DNA of 64,000 nt from contig JAUXRX010000007.1 of assembly GCA_030681645.1 (NCBI GenBank), positions 62,001 through 126,000 of the forward strand, given 5' to 3'. Made by a program: the position numbers and the translations under genes. Shown here one piece after another: positions 1-8,192 of the stretch. Source of the stretch: Archangium sp. Its GTDB lineage: Bacteria; Myxococcota; Myxococcia; Myxococcales; Myxococcaceae. The notes beneath the pieces are model-generated. The model was not told the DNA's origin. It did not search any database and was given only the letters and a program-made list of their open reading frames with translations. Position 1 is the stretch's first letter. Each line of letters opens with the position of its first letter.

Positions 1-1
1 G

Positions 2-1201
2 GAGCTCAACGTGCGGCTGCAGGAGATCGTCATCGCGCAGAGCGAGGTCTCGGCGCGGCGTGGGGAGTACCTGCCCCGGCTCAAGGGCGGCGTGGTGACC
101 GGCGTCGAGAAGGTCGGCGGGTACACCAGCCAGGGCTTCTCCGACAAGGCCACCGGGGTGCCCGAGAACCTGGGCAACTTCGGCTTCGGCCTCACCGCGT
201 CGTGGGAGATCGACATGTGGGGCAAGCTGCGCGACGCCGCCAGGTCGGCCGATTCCCGCTACCAGGCCAGCATCAGCGGCAAGAACTTCATGGTCACCCA
301 GCTGGTCGCCGAGATCGCCCGGTCCTATTACGAGCTGATCGCGCTCGACAACCAGCTCGAGGTCCTGAAGCGGAACATCAAGCTCCAGGAAGACGCGCTC
401 GAGGTGGTGAAGCTCGAGAAGCTGGCCGCGCGGGTGACCCAGCTGGCCGTGCAGCGCTTCGAGGCCGAGGTGCTCAAGAACAAGAGCCGCCTGTTCGATC
501 TCGAGCAGGAACGGGTGCAGGCCGAGAACCGCATCAACTTCCTGGTGGGCCGCTTTCCCCAGCGCGTGGGGCGCAATGCAGAGGCCCTGAAGGACCCGCT
601 GCCCAGCGTCATCCAGTCGGGGCTCCCCTCGCAGCTGCTCGAGAATCGGCCCGACGTGCGCCAGGCCGAGCTGGAGCTCGAGGCCTCGAAGCTCGACGTG
701 GGCGTGGCCAGGGCGAACTTCTACCCTTCGCTCAGCATCGACGCGGCCGTCGGCTACCAGTCGTTCAACCTCACCCACCTCGTCTCCACGCCCGAGTCGC
801 TGCTCTACAACCTGCTGGGCAACCTCACCGCGCCGCTGCTCAACCGCGCCGGCATCGAGGCCCAGTACCGATCGGCCAACGCCAGGCAGCTGCAGGCGGT
901 CTTCAACTACGAGCGCACGGTGTTGCAGGCCTTCACCGACGTCGCCAACCAGCTGGTGAAGTTCGACAACCTGCAGAAGAGCTACGAGCTCGAGGCGCAG
1001 CAGGTCGACACGCTCAACCAGTCGGTCGAGGTCTCGAACGTGCTCTTCCAGTCGGCGCGGGCCGACTACATGGAGGTGCTGCTCACCCGCCGCGACTCGC
1101 TCGACGCCCAGCTGGAGCTGATCGAGACGAAGAAGCGCCTGCTGCAGTCGATGGTCAACATCTATCAGGCGCTCGGGGGTGGCTGGCGACCCACGTCCTG
1201 A
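2..1201 (+). CDS. TolC/NodT-family outer-membrane efflux channel (5' end missing)
   Basis: This is the C-terminal ~399 residues of a TolC-like channel, the outer-membrane part of a tripartite (RND-type) efflux pump. The reading frame is open to the first base, so the true start and lipoprotein signal lie outside the window. Family hallmarks are visible: SWEIDMWGKLRDAARSA in the first repeat, the long coiled-coil helices, ENRPDVRQAELELEASKLDVGVARANFYPSLS in the second repeat (given here as family landmarks around residues 210-240), and an ALGGGW C-terminus typical of CmeC/OprM proteins. The pump and adaptor genes are presumably upstream. The substrate cannot be inferred. A 115-bp gap separates it from the terpene operon, so it is probably not part of it. 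Confidence 0.93.
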   Translation, partial: ELNVRLQEIVIAQSEVSARRGEYLPRLKGGVVTGVEKVGGYTSQGFSDKATGVPENLGNFGFGLTASWEIDMWGKLRDAARSADSRYQASISGKNFMVTQLVAEIARSYYELIALDNQLEVLKRNIKLQEDALEVVKLEKLAARVTQLAVQRFEAEVLKNKSRLFDLEQERVQAENRINFLVGRFPQRVGRNAEALKDPLPSVIQSGLPSQLLENRPDVRQAELELEASKLDVGVARANFYPSLSIDAAVGYQSFNLTHLVSTPESLLYNLLGNLTAPLLNRAGIEAQYRSANARQLQAVFNYERTVLQAFTDVANQLVKFDNLQKSYELEAQQVDTLNQSVEVSNVLFQSARADYMEVLLTRRDSLDAQLELIETKKRLLQSMVNIYQALGGGWRPTS

Positions 1202-1289
1202 AAGTGTCAAAAATAATGGACTCACATCCGCTGTAGCTGGAAAGAGACTTGTGGGCCTTTCGCGCAGATGGTGAGGAAGGCTATGTGCA

Positions 1290-1316
1290 GCACCCTCGAG
1301 CAGGGCGGGAGGGTGC
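1290..1316 (+). promoter_or_regulatory. Hairpin that includes the ribosome-binding site of the terpene synthase gene
   Basis: GCACCCTC (1290-1297) and GAGGGTGC (1309-1316) are perfect 8-bp arms around an 11-nt loop. The right arm contains most of the Shine-Dalgarno GGGAGG (1307-1312) and ends directly at the ATG at 1317. When folded, the hairpin would hide the ribosome site. That it works as a translational switch is inference. Confidence 0.5.
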
Positions 1317-2267
1317 ATGCGGGTGAGCGGAACAGGTGGGGCAGGGCAGGCGGAGCGCGTGTTGACGGCGCTCGAGGCGTGGGCGCAGCGGTTCCCCGCG
1401 ATGGGGGGCGCCCGGCTGAAGTCGATGGCGCGGTCCTGCGCGGCGGCCTGCGAGGGCGCGAGCGACGACAGCGTCCTCCAGCTCGCCGTCTTCTGCATGA
1501 TCCTCTTCGGCATCGATGACCTGGGCGATCGCGCCCTGGCTCCGTTGCCCGACGAGGAGATCGATCAACAGCTCGGCCAGCTCGAAGCGATCGTCGCGGC
1601 CGGGGGGACTTCTTCGTTCGAGCCCCCCGTGGGCGCCCCGGGGCAGGTCTTCCGGGCGCTGAGCGGGTTCTGCCGCGACCTGTCCACCCGGCAGCCTGCG
1701 TATCGGCTCTTCGCCAGGCACCTGGTGGGCATGCTCAGGGGCATGCGCGAGGAGCTGGCGATGTCCCGCGCCTTCTCCACGCGCGGCGAGCTGCCGGGCT
1801 GGGACGCGTACGTCGAGCTGGGCACCCGCACCGTGGGCATTCCCCCGGTGGGCGCGGTGATGCTGGCGCTGCGGGGCCCTGCCGAGGCCCTCGACTCTGC
1901 GCGGGCCGAGCGGGCCGTCGAGCAGCTCCTCCTGGCCGCGGGGCGGTGCATCCGCTTCGCCAACGATCTCCGCAGCTACGCCCGCGAGGTCTTTGAAGGC
2001 AAGCCCAACAGCGTCTCGCTTCAGCTGCGCGCGCTCGCGTGCACCGAGGTCGAGGCCCGGGCCGTGGTGGCCGCGGCCCGCGACGCCGAGGACCGCGCGT
2101 TGCCCGCCCTCGTCGCGGCGCTGCCCCTCGAGCTGCTGCCCTGGGGCCAGTCCTTCCACCGGCACACGAGCTTCATTCGCGATTGGTACGCGATCGCCGA
2201 GCTCCACGACGAGGTCCCTCACTTCAAGGAAGGCAGCTCAGTTCTCACCACCGAAGGAGCATCATGA
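1317..2267 (+). CDS. Class I terpene synthase
   Basis: Predicted Mg2+-dependent class I terpene cyclase of 316 aa that ionises a prenyl diphosphate. Both metal-binding motifs are present: DDLGD at residues 67-71 (DDxxD type) and NDLRSYARE at 216-224 (NDxxSxxxE, the NSE triad). RDWY near residue 295 sits where bacterial cyclases have their C-terminal Arg-Tyr pair. Length is typical of bacterial sesqui/diterpene synthases. The ATG at 1317 has GGGAGG 4 nt upstream. The gene ends in an ATGA overlap with the class II cyclase and is followed by HMG-CoA reductase. The pairing with a class II enzyme suggests that its substrate is a bicyclic diphosphate made by its neighbour, but a linear FPP or GGPP substrate is also possible. 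Product unknown. Confidence 0.85.
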   Translation: MRVSGTGGAGQAERVLTALEAWAQRFPAMGGARLKSMARSCAAACEGASDDSVLQLAVFCMILFGIDDLGDRALAPLPDEEIDQQLGQLEAIVAAGGTSSFEPPVGAPGQVFRALSGFCRDLSTRQPAYRLFARHLVGMLRGMREELAMSRAFSTRGELPGWDAYVELGTRTVGIPPVGAVMLALRGPAEALDSARAERAVEQLLLAAGRCIRFANDLRSYAREVFEGKPNSVSLQLRALACTEVEARAVVAAARDAEDRALPALVAALPLELLPWGQSFHRHTSFIRDWYAIAELHDEVPHFKEGSSVLTTEGAS

Positions 2268-3862
2268 ACTCAGTGTCGAAGGGCGTCGTGGGTGTTTCAG
2301 GACAGTTTCTGCTGGGCCAGCTCGAGGCCAGCGTTTCCCGCGCCATCACGGAAGTGGCGAAGGGGCAGGACGCACGGGGCGCGTGGTACGTGCTGCCCGA
2401 CGCGCGGATCTTCGAGACCGCGCTGGTCGGCCTCGCCCTCTCGCGCGCGGGTGGGGCTGAGCCCGAGGTGGCCCGGGCACGAGAGGTCGTCGCGTCCCTG
2501 CCGGTGCAGCAACACCACCCGGTGCCCGCCGCCGTCGAGACGGGGCTCGCAGATCTGCTCCTCTCCAGCACCACCGGGCCGATCGATCTCTCCGATCCCA
2601 GCTTCCGCACCGAGGTCTTCTCCTCGCGTGCGCGGCTGATGCAGGTGGTCGCGCTGCACCAGGGCCGCGCCGCCCTGAGCCCCTGGACCGAGGCGGAGCT
2701 CCGTGAGGGCGTGGCCGCGGCCTGGGCCCGCTGCGCCGATTCCCAGCAGAAGCAGTGGAGCAAGGTCGAGCTGGCCTCGATGCACGTGCTCCTCCAGACC
2801 CGGCATGGCGACGCGGCGGCCGCGCGCGAGGCCGCGGCGTGCCTGCCCGCGCTCCAGAGCCCCAACGGCTCGTTCTGTGACAACGTCGTCAGCACCTCGA
2901 TGGCGCTCTTCGCCCTCTCGGCGGCCCTCCCCGGCTCGGAGTGCTGGCGACGTTGTCGGCAGCACCTCCTCGACGCGCGGCAGGCCGACGGCAGCTGGCG
3001 CTTCTGCGCCAGCGACGTCTGGGACACCACCCTGATGGTGCGGGCCTGGGCGGGCGCGCCCGGCTTCGAGCGCGCCACCCAGGCGGCGGTGCGCTTCCTG
3101 GTGCGCGCGCAGAACGACGACGGCGGCTGGGCCTTCCTCTCGGGCCTCGAGTCAGACTCCGACACCACCGCGTCGGCGCTGCTCGCGCTCGAGGGCCGGG
3201 CTGATTGCAGCAGCTCGATCGAGCGCGCCCTGCGCTACCTCGCGCAGCGCCAGCTCGAAGACGGGCTCTGGCGCACCTGGCACTTCAAGGGTGACCCGCC
3301 GACGCCCGACGTCGTCGCGCACATCGTCGCGGCGCTCGAGCGCCACCCCGGCCGCCACGCCATTCGCACCGCGCCCGCGGTTCGCTGGCTGGCTGGGCTG
3401 TTCACCGGGGGCGGCTGGCAGGCGGGCTGGTACCGGGGCCTGCCCTACGCCGTGCTGGAGATCGGCAGGGCGCTGCCGGCGGCGAGCGCGGTGCGGCGCG
3501 CCGCCACCATGGCGCTGGTCGAGCAGCAGAACGCAGACGGTGGGTTTGGCCATCAGCGCGGCGAGGCGAGCTTCGCCGGCCCCACCGGGCTGGCGCTGGC
3601 GGCGATGCTCGAGGCGCTCCCGGTGGACGATCCGCGGGTGACGAAGGCGCTGCGCTTCCTCCTCGCGAACGAGCAGGACGGCCGCTGGCCGGGCTGCCCC
3701 GAGATGTTCGGCCCCCGGCCGATGCTCAGCCACTTCAAGACGCACACGCAGGCGTTCGTCGGCTTCGGCCTCGTCGCCGCGAGCCGCAAGCTGGCCTCGC
3801 TCGGGGCGCTGCTCGACCTCCACCCCCTCGCCGTCCAGGGGAGGTCGTCGTGGGCGGAGTGA
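2264..3862 (+). CDS. Class II terpene cyclase (squalene-hopene/copalyl-type fold) with DxDT(T) motif
   Basis: A 532-aa protein of prenyltransferase/squalene-cyclase repeats (alpha/alpha barrels). QW-like repeats include QADGSW (~240), QNDDGGWAF (~283) and QNADGGFG. SDVWDTTL at ~250-257 corresponds to the squalene-hopene cyclase SPVWDT block. The protonating motif, DxDD in most class II cyclases, reads DSDTT at 298-302, so the general acid is kept but the fourth Asp is Thr. Length fits bacterial class II di/sesquiterpene cyclases rather than ~630-aa squalene-hopene cyclases. The ATG overlaps the stop of the class I synthase (ATGA) with GAAGGAG upstream, implying translational coupling. Expected role: protonation-initiated cyclisation of GGPP or FPP to a bicyclic diphosphate, which the class I partner then processes. 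The exact substrate is inference. Confidence 0.82.
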   Translation: MNSVSKGVVGVSGQFLLGQLEASVSRAITEVAKGQDARGAWYVLPDARIFETALVGLALSRAGGAEPEVARAREVVASLPVQQHHPVPAAVETGLADLLLSSTTGPIDLSDPSFRTEVFSSRARLMQVVALHQGRAALSPWTEAELREGVAAAWARCADSQQKQWSKVELASMHVLLQTRHGDAAAAREAAACLPALQSPNGSFCDNVVSTSMALFALSAALPGSECWRRCRQHLLDARQADGSWRFCASDVWDTTLMVRAWAGAPGFERATQAAVRFLVRAQNDDGGWAFLSGLESDSDTTASALLALEGRADCSSSIERALRYLAQRQLEDGLWRTWHFKGDPPTPDVVAHIVAALERHPGRHAIRTAPAVRWLAGLFTGGGWQAGWYRGLPYAVLEIGRALPAASAVRRAATMALVEQQNADGGFGHQRGEASFAGPTGLALAAMLEALPVDDPRVTKALRFLLANEQDGRWPGCPEMFGPRPMLSHFKTHTQAFVGFGLVAASRKLASLGALLDLHPLAVQGRSSWAE

Positions 3863-5148
3863 CCTCGAAGCTGGCCGGCTTCCGCAAGCTGGGCCCCGCG
3901 GAGCGCCTGGGCACCGTGTCGCGCATGCTCGGCCTGTCCCCGGCCGAGGGGCAGGCCCTCGACGGCTCCATCGGGCTTTCGCTCGAGGTGGCCAACCAGA
4001 TGATCGAGAACGCGGTGGGCGTCTTCCACCTGCCCCTGGGCCTGGGGCTCAACCTGCGGGTGAACGGCAAGGAATACCTGGTGCCGATGGCCGTCGAGGA
4101 ACCGTCGGTGGTGGCGGCGGTCAGCTTCGCGGCGAAGGTCGCGCGCGAAGCGGGCGGCTTCACCGCGGACGCCGACGAGTCGCTGATGATCGGGCAGGTG
4201 CAGGTGGTGGGGTACGGCGACGCGGCCCGCGCGGCCGGCGCGCTGCTGGCCCACCGGGAACAGCTGCTGGCGCTGGCCAACAGCTTTCACCCCAACCTGG
4301 TGCAGCGCGGCGGTGGCGCCAGGGACCTCGAGGTGCGCACCCTGCCGGCACCCGAGGGGCCGCAGGGCGAGCCGATCCTCGTGCTCCACCTCATCGTAGA
4401 CACGCGGGAAGCGATGGGCGCGAACCTCATCAACACCATGGCCGAGGGCGTGGCGCCGCTGGTCGAGGCGTTGACCGGTGGGCGGGTCTGCCTGCGCATT
4501 CTCTCGAACCTGGCCGACCGGCGCCTCGCGCGGGCCAGCTGCCGCGTTCCCCTCGCCGCGCTGGCAGACTTCGGGCTCAGCGGCGAAGCCATCGCCGAGG
4601 GCATCGTCGGCGCCAGCCGCTTCGCGCAGGCCGACCCGTACCGCGCCGCGACCCACAACAAGGGCGTGATGAACGGCATCGACGCCGTGGCCATCGCCAC
4701 CGGCCAGGACTGGCGGGCGATCGAAGCGGGGGCCCACGCCTTCGCCTGCCGCAGCGGCCACTACCGCCCCCTGTCCACCTGGGCGCTGGAAGAAGGCGAC
4801 CTGGTGGGGCGGATCGAGCTGCCCCTGGCGCTGGGCCTGGTGGGCGGCCCCATCCGCATCCACCCCCAGGTGCAGGCCGCGCTGAAGATCCTCCGGGTGG
4901 AGAGCGCGCGCGAGCTGGCCATGGTGATGGCCTCGGTGGGGCTGGCGCAGAACTTCGCCGCGGTGCGCGCCCTGGGCTCGGTGGGCATTCAGCGGGGCCA
5001 CATGGCGCTGCACGCCCGCTCGGTGGCCGTCACCGCCGGCGCGCGCGGTGAGCTGGTCGACGCGGTGGCGAACGTGCTGGTGGCTTCGGGGCAGGTCAAG
5101 GTCGAGAGCGCCAGAGACGTGCTCGCCCTGCTCATTCACCAAAGCTGA
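3850..5148 (+). CDS. mvaA: Hydroxymethylglutaryl-CoA reductase, class II type
   Basis: Converts HMG-CoA to mevalonate, the committed step of the mevalonate pathway. The 432-aa cytosolic protein shows the class II set: ENAVGVFHLPLG (catalytic Glu), EEPSVVAAVS, a DAMGANMVN-like block reading EAMGANLIN, THNKGVMNGIDA (catalytic Lys), ATGQDWRAIEAGAHAFA (catalytic Asp) and GHMALHARSVA (catalytic His). The chosen start is GTG 3850, preceded by AGGGGAGG (3837-3844) with 5-nt spacing, overlapping the upstream gene by 13 bp. GTG 3859 is an alternative. Its place at the end of a terpene synthase operon suggests that it raises isoprenoid precursor flux for this product. It may also be the general cellular enzyme. 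Confidence 0.9.
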   Translation: MGGVTSKLAGFRKLGPAERLGTVSRMLGLSPAEGQALDGSIGLSLEVANQMIENAVGVFHLPLGLGLNLRVNGKEYLVPMAVEEPSVVAAVSFAAKVAREAGGFTADADESLMIGQVQVVGYGDAARAAGALLAHREQLLALANSFHPNLVQRGGGARDLEVRTLPAPEGPQGEPILVLHLIVDTREAMGANLINTMAEGVAPLVEALTGGRVCLRILSNLADRRLARASCRVPLAALADFGLSGEAIAEGIVGASRFAQADPYRAATHNKGVMNGIDAVAIATGQDWRAIEAGAHAFACRSGHYRPLSTWALEEGDLVGRIELPLALGLVGGPIRIHPQVQAALKILRVESARELAMVMASVGLAQNFAAVRALGSVGIQRGHMALHARSVAVTAGARGELVDAVANVLVASGQVKVESARDVLALLIHQS

Positions 5149-5183
5149 GCAAATGTTCCAGAGTACCTGCGGCTTGTGTGGTG

Positions 5184-5200
5184 CCGCCCACGGCGGGCGG
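5184..5200 (+). terminator. Possible weak terminator after the terpene operon
   Basis: CCGCCC/GGGCGG arms with a 5-nt loop lie 36 nt after the HMG-CoA reductase stop, followed after six bases by only four Ts. The T-run overlaps the region just before the next start. Weak evidence. Confidence 0.3.
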
Positions 5201-5217
5201 ATATGGTTTTCACGCGT

Positions 5218-6369
5218 ATGTCTGCAAACGGCGTGGTGGTGGTCGATGATTCGCCTGGAGGGAAGGAAACAGCCGCGTCGGTAGCCCGCCTGGGGTACCA
5301 GGCGACCCTGGTGACGTCGGGTGAAGCCTGCCTCGACGCGCTCGCGGCGGGGCCGTTGCCCCTGGCGGTGTTGGTGAGCCTCGAGCTCCGCCCCATGCCC
5401 GGCGACGAATGCTGCCGGCTGGTGAAGGAGCACCAGGCCTGGCGCGGCGTCGGCGTCATCGTCGTCACCAGCAGCGAGTCGCCCCACGAGGTGATGCGCT
5501 GCTGGCGGGCCGCGGCCGACGACTTCCTGCTGCGGCCGCTGACCACCGCGAGCCTCGCGCCCAAGCTGGACATGCTCACGCGCGCGGCGGGGCCGGCCGG
5601 GGCGGGGCGACGGCCGCTCGCGGGCAAGTCACTGCTGCTGGCCGAGTCGAGCCGGCTCTACCGCAACCAGATCGGCGCCAACCTCGAGCAGGCGGGGATG
5701 AGGGTCCTCTACGCCACCGAGGGTGACGAGGCGCTCGAGGTGGCGCTCGAGCACGCGGCGGAACTCGATGCCTGCCTGCTCGACACGGTGCTGCCCGGCC
5801 TCGACGGAGTCACCCTCGCCGCGAAGCTGCGCGCAGGCCCGCTCAAGCACAAGCCGATCCTCCTGATGTCCGGGAGCGAGGCGATGAACCCGGCCGCGCA
5901 GGAAGCCGCGCAGCGCCTGACCGGTTCAGGGGTGCTGGACAAACGAACCCTTCCCTTCGAGGCGATCCTGGCGAAGGTGTACAGCACGGTGCAGCCGAGC
6001 CTGACGCAGCTGCGCAGCGCCGAGCGCACGCCCTTCTTCTCGGTGGTGGACTTCTCGGTGGACGGCCGCGAGTGGTTTTCCGGCTTCGCGTACGACATCA
6101 GCGCCGGGGGCATCTTCATTCGCACGCTGACGCCGATGCAGCCCACGGCCGAGGTGCACGTCAAGGTGCGCACCGCGGGGGAGACCGCCTCGGCCCACTC
6201 GGCCGGCGTGGTGGCCTGGTCGAACCCCTACTGGCCGCGCAGTTCCTTCGCCGCGGCGGTGGGCATGGGCGTGCGGCTGACCCGCATGGCCCCGGTGCTG
6301 GCCAACCAGGTCGAGCGCCTCGCCCGCCCCCGAACCGAGACTTCTTCCTCCCCCCCAAGGCCACCATGA
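5218..6369 (+). CDS. Pseudo-receiver / receiver / PilZ response regulator
   Basis: A 383-aa cytosolic regulator with three domains. Receiver 1 (about 5-125) keeps the acidic VVVVDDS start, but the phospho-acceptor position reads S in LVSLELRPMPG and the conserved Lys is Arg (FLLRPLT), so it probably cannot be phosphorylated. Receiver 2 (about 140-260) keeps the acceptor Asp (LLDTVLPGLDG) but has ES in place of the DD pair. The C-terminal PilZ domain (about 270-370) has both c-di-GMP motifs, RSAER (RxxxR) and DISAGG (DxSxxG). First gene of a three-gene unit (ATGA overlap with the next) converging on the cheB end of the che operon. The ATG at 5218 is chosen because the receiver fold begins there. 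It suggests c-di-GMP input into this chemosensory pathway. Confidence 0.85.
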   Translation: MSANGVVVVDDSPGGKETAASVARLGYQATLVTSGEACLDALAAGPLPLAVLVSLELRPMPGDECCRLVKEHQAWRGVGVIVVTSSESPHEVMRCWRAAADDFLLRPLTTASLAPKLDMLTRAAGPAGAGRRPLAGKSLLLAESSRLYRNQIGANLEQAGMRVLYATEGDEALEVALEHAAELDACLLDTVLPGLDGVTLAAKLRAGPLKHKPILLMSGSEAMNPAAQEAAQRLTGSGVLDKRTLPFEAILAKVYSTVQPSLTQLRSAERTPFFSVVDFSVDGREWFSGFAYDISAGGIFIRTLTPMQPTAEVHVKVRTAGETASAHSAGVVAWSNPYWPRSSFAAAVGMGVRLTRMAPVLANQVERLARPRTETSSSPPRPP

Positions 6370-6761
6370 TTCAGGTTCTGCTCGTCGACGACAGCCGGGT
6401 GACTCGCGAAGTCACCAAGCTCTACCTGGTGCAACGCAAGGACGTCACGGTGCAGGAAGCCCGCAGCGGGGAAGAGGCGCTCAAGAGCATTCGGGCGCAC
6501 CGCCCCGACGTCGTGCTCGCCGACATGCAGATGCCCCACCTCGACGGCACCGGGTTGTGCGCGGCCATGAAGGCCGACCCCGCGCTCAGCGACATCCCGG
6601 TGGTCATCCTCACCAGCGTGCAGGACCCGCGGGCGCGGGCGCAGTGCCTGGCCGCGGGCGCGCGGGAGATCCTCGCCAAGCCCGTCGAGCCGGAACACCT
6701 CAACGAGGCGCTGCACCGCGCGCTCGGAGAGCGCTTTCCTCTCGGCGTGCCGAAGCGATGA
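6366..6761 (+). CDS. CheY-like single-domain response regulator
   Basis: A 131-aa receiver domain without an output domain. Key residues are intact: VDDS at the N-terminus, phospho-acceptor Asp in LADMQMPHLDG, Thr in VILTS, and Lys in ILAKPVEP. It is the likely phosphorylation target of the CheA encoded on the opposite strand. The start ATG overlaps the stop of the PilZ regulator (ATGA), and its own stop overlaps the start of the CheW-like gene in the same way, so the three are co-translated. Confidence 0.9.
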   Translation: MIQVLLVDDSRVTREVTKLYLVQRKDVTVQEARSGEEALKSIRAHRPDVVLADMQMPHLDGTGLCAAMKADPALSDIPVVILTSVQDPRARAQCLAAGAREILAKPVEPEHLNEALHRALGERFPLGVPKR

Positions 6762-7186
6762 GCCCGGTCGCGGGTGAGTCGTTGGTGGTGATGCGCGTGG
6801 GCGGTTGGCGCTGCGCCATTCCCCTGGCCCGGGTCGAGCGGGTGCTCTCGGCGGCGATGCCCCTCAAGGTGCCGCGCGGTGACGACAGCGCCTTCGTGGT
6901 GCGGCTCGGCGACACCCTCGCGCCGGTCATCTTCGCCGCGGCGCTCTTCGGCGCAGGCGAGGTCGAGCTGCGGCTGACGGACAAGATGGTGGTGCTGCGG
7001 TTGCCCGAGGGCCCGTGCGTGCTCTGGGTCGAGGCCGTGGAAGACCTCGCGCCCCACGTGCCTCTCGGAGACCGGGCGCCGGCGGGTCGCTACGTGGCCT
7101 GCTTCTCGGGCGGAGACGACAGCCTGGCGGTGCTCGACCTGGACAGGGTCGGCGCCGAGCACCTCGCGCCTATGCTCGACGCGTAG
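6758..7186 (+). CDS. CheW-like coupling protein
   Basis: A 142-aa CheW domain (VVMRVGGWRCAIPLARVERVL near the N-terminus, then the beta-barrel repeats), expected to link chemoreceptor and CheA kinase in a cytoplasmic array. Its ATG sits in an ATGA overlap with the CheY-like gene. The 3' end overlaps the convergent cheB-like gene by 17 bp, so the two transcripts are antisense to each other there. A second CheW-like gene lies in the converging operon, so the system has two scaffolding proteins. Confidence 0.85.
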   Translation: MSPVAGESLVVMRVGGWRCAIPLARVERVLSAAMPLKVPRGDDSAFVVRLGDTLAPVIFAAALFGAGEVELRLTDKMVVLRLPEGPCVLWVEAVEDLAPHVPLGDRAPAGRYVACFSGGDDSLAVLDLDRVGAEHLAPMLDA

Positions 7187-8192
7187 CGCCCAGCGCGGCG
7201 GCGAGCGCGTCGGGCGTCAACGCCAGCACGCTGGGAGAGGCGCGCTGTGCGCTCGAAGGCATCGAAGGAATGATCGCGGTCGAGGGGTGCTGGCAGAAGG
7301 CGGTGCCGCCGTGACGCACCACCGCCACCGTGCCCTCGGCGCCGTCTTCCCCCATGCCCGAGAGCACCACCGCCGTGCCCCGGGCGCCGAACGCCTCGGC
7401 GAAGGTGCGGAAGAGGCGGTTGGCCGAGGGGATGAACCGGCCGCTGGGCGGCACGCTCACCACGTGCCCCGCGTCGGTGACGCACAGATCGCACCCGCCC
7501 TGGGCGAGGTAGACGGTGTCGTCCGAGAGCGCGGTCAGCCCGCTGACGATCACGATGCGCCGCCCCGAGGTGGCCTCGAGCCAGCGCGCGAAGAAGCCGA
7601 CGAACTCGGGATCCATGTGTTGCGCCACGAGCACCGGGCCCAGGCGCTTGCCGTCGAGCGCCCGGAGCAGCTCGGCGAGCACCCAGCACCCGCCGGTCGA
7701 GCTGGCGATGGCGAACGCGGAGCCTTCACGGGAAGGCAGGGCCACCTCGAGCGGCGCGGTGGGCGGCGGCTCGGCGCGCCGCGGCGGCGCGGGCGGCTCG
7801 TCGGCCTTCTGCGCGCGGCCCGAGACGATGGGCACCGCGGCCATCAGGGCGATCCGGTGGGCGGCGCCGGGCGTGTGGGCGGGCAGGAGATCGAGCAGCC
7901 CCGGCCCGCGCAGGCTCCGCGGCGCCACCACCCCCGGGGGCAGGGCGCCGATGATGCCGATGCGCAGGCTGGTGGCGGCGAGCTCGACCCGGCGCACCAC
8001 CTCGCCCAGGTCACCGCCGCCCACCACCGCCACCTGGCGGTACTGGCCCAGCTGGCCGACGGTGGACGGGTTGGGCAGGCGCTCGAAGCAGCGCATCACC
8101 AGGGCGGGCACGCGCGACAGGTCCAGCTCCACGCCCGGCAGGGAGCGCAGGGCGTAGTCGTCGACCCACACCGCCAACCCGGTCACGGACAC
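7170..8192 (-). CDS. cheB: CheB-type receptor methylesterase with a non-canonical N-terminus
   Basis: A 340-aa protein whose C-terminal half (about 160-335) is the CheB catalytic domain. The Ser nucleophile lies in AIASSTGG, the His in VLVAQHMD and the Asp in SGMGEDGA. It removes methyl groups from glutamates of the chemoreceptor, opposing CheR. The N-terminal ~110 residues have a VDD but no recognisable acceptor Asp/P-G loop, so this is a degenerate receiver or an unrelated domain, followed by a Pro-rich linker. Regulation by CheA phosphorylation is therefore doubtful. The GTG start overlaps the cheA stop by 10 bp. Last gene of the minus-strand che operon. Confidence 0.85.
   Translation of the reverse strand: MSVTGLAVWVDDYALRSLPGVELDLSRVPALVMRCFERLPNPSTVGQLGQYRQVAVVGGGDLGEVVRRVELAATSLRIGIIGALPPGVVAPRSLRGPGLLDLLPAHTPGAAHRIALMAAVPIVSGRAQKADEPPAPPRRAEPPPTAPLEVALPSREGSAFAIASSTGGCWVLAELLRALDGKRLGPVLVAQHMDPEFVGFFARWLEATSGRRIVIVSGLTALSDDTVYLAQGGCDLCVTDAGHVVSVPPSGRFIPSANRLFRTFAEAFGARGTAVVLSGMGEDGAEGTVAVVRHGGTAFCQHPSTAIIPSMPSSAQRASPSVLALTPDALAAALGATRRA

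Noticed and set aside
3553..5487. Long antisense open frame opposite the terpene operon
   Set aside because: Produced by strong third-position GC bias; the translation is His/Arg/Gln-rich low complexity, and the opposite strand has clear enzymes.
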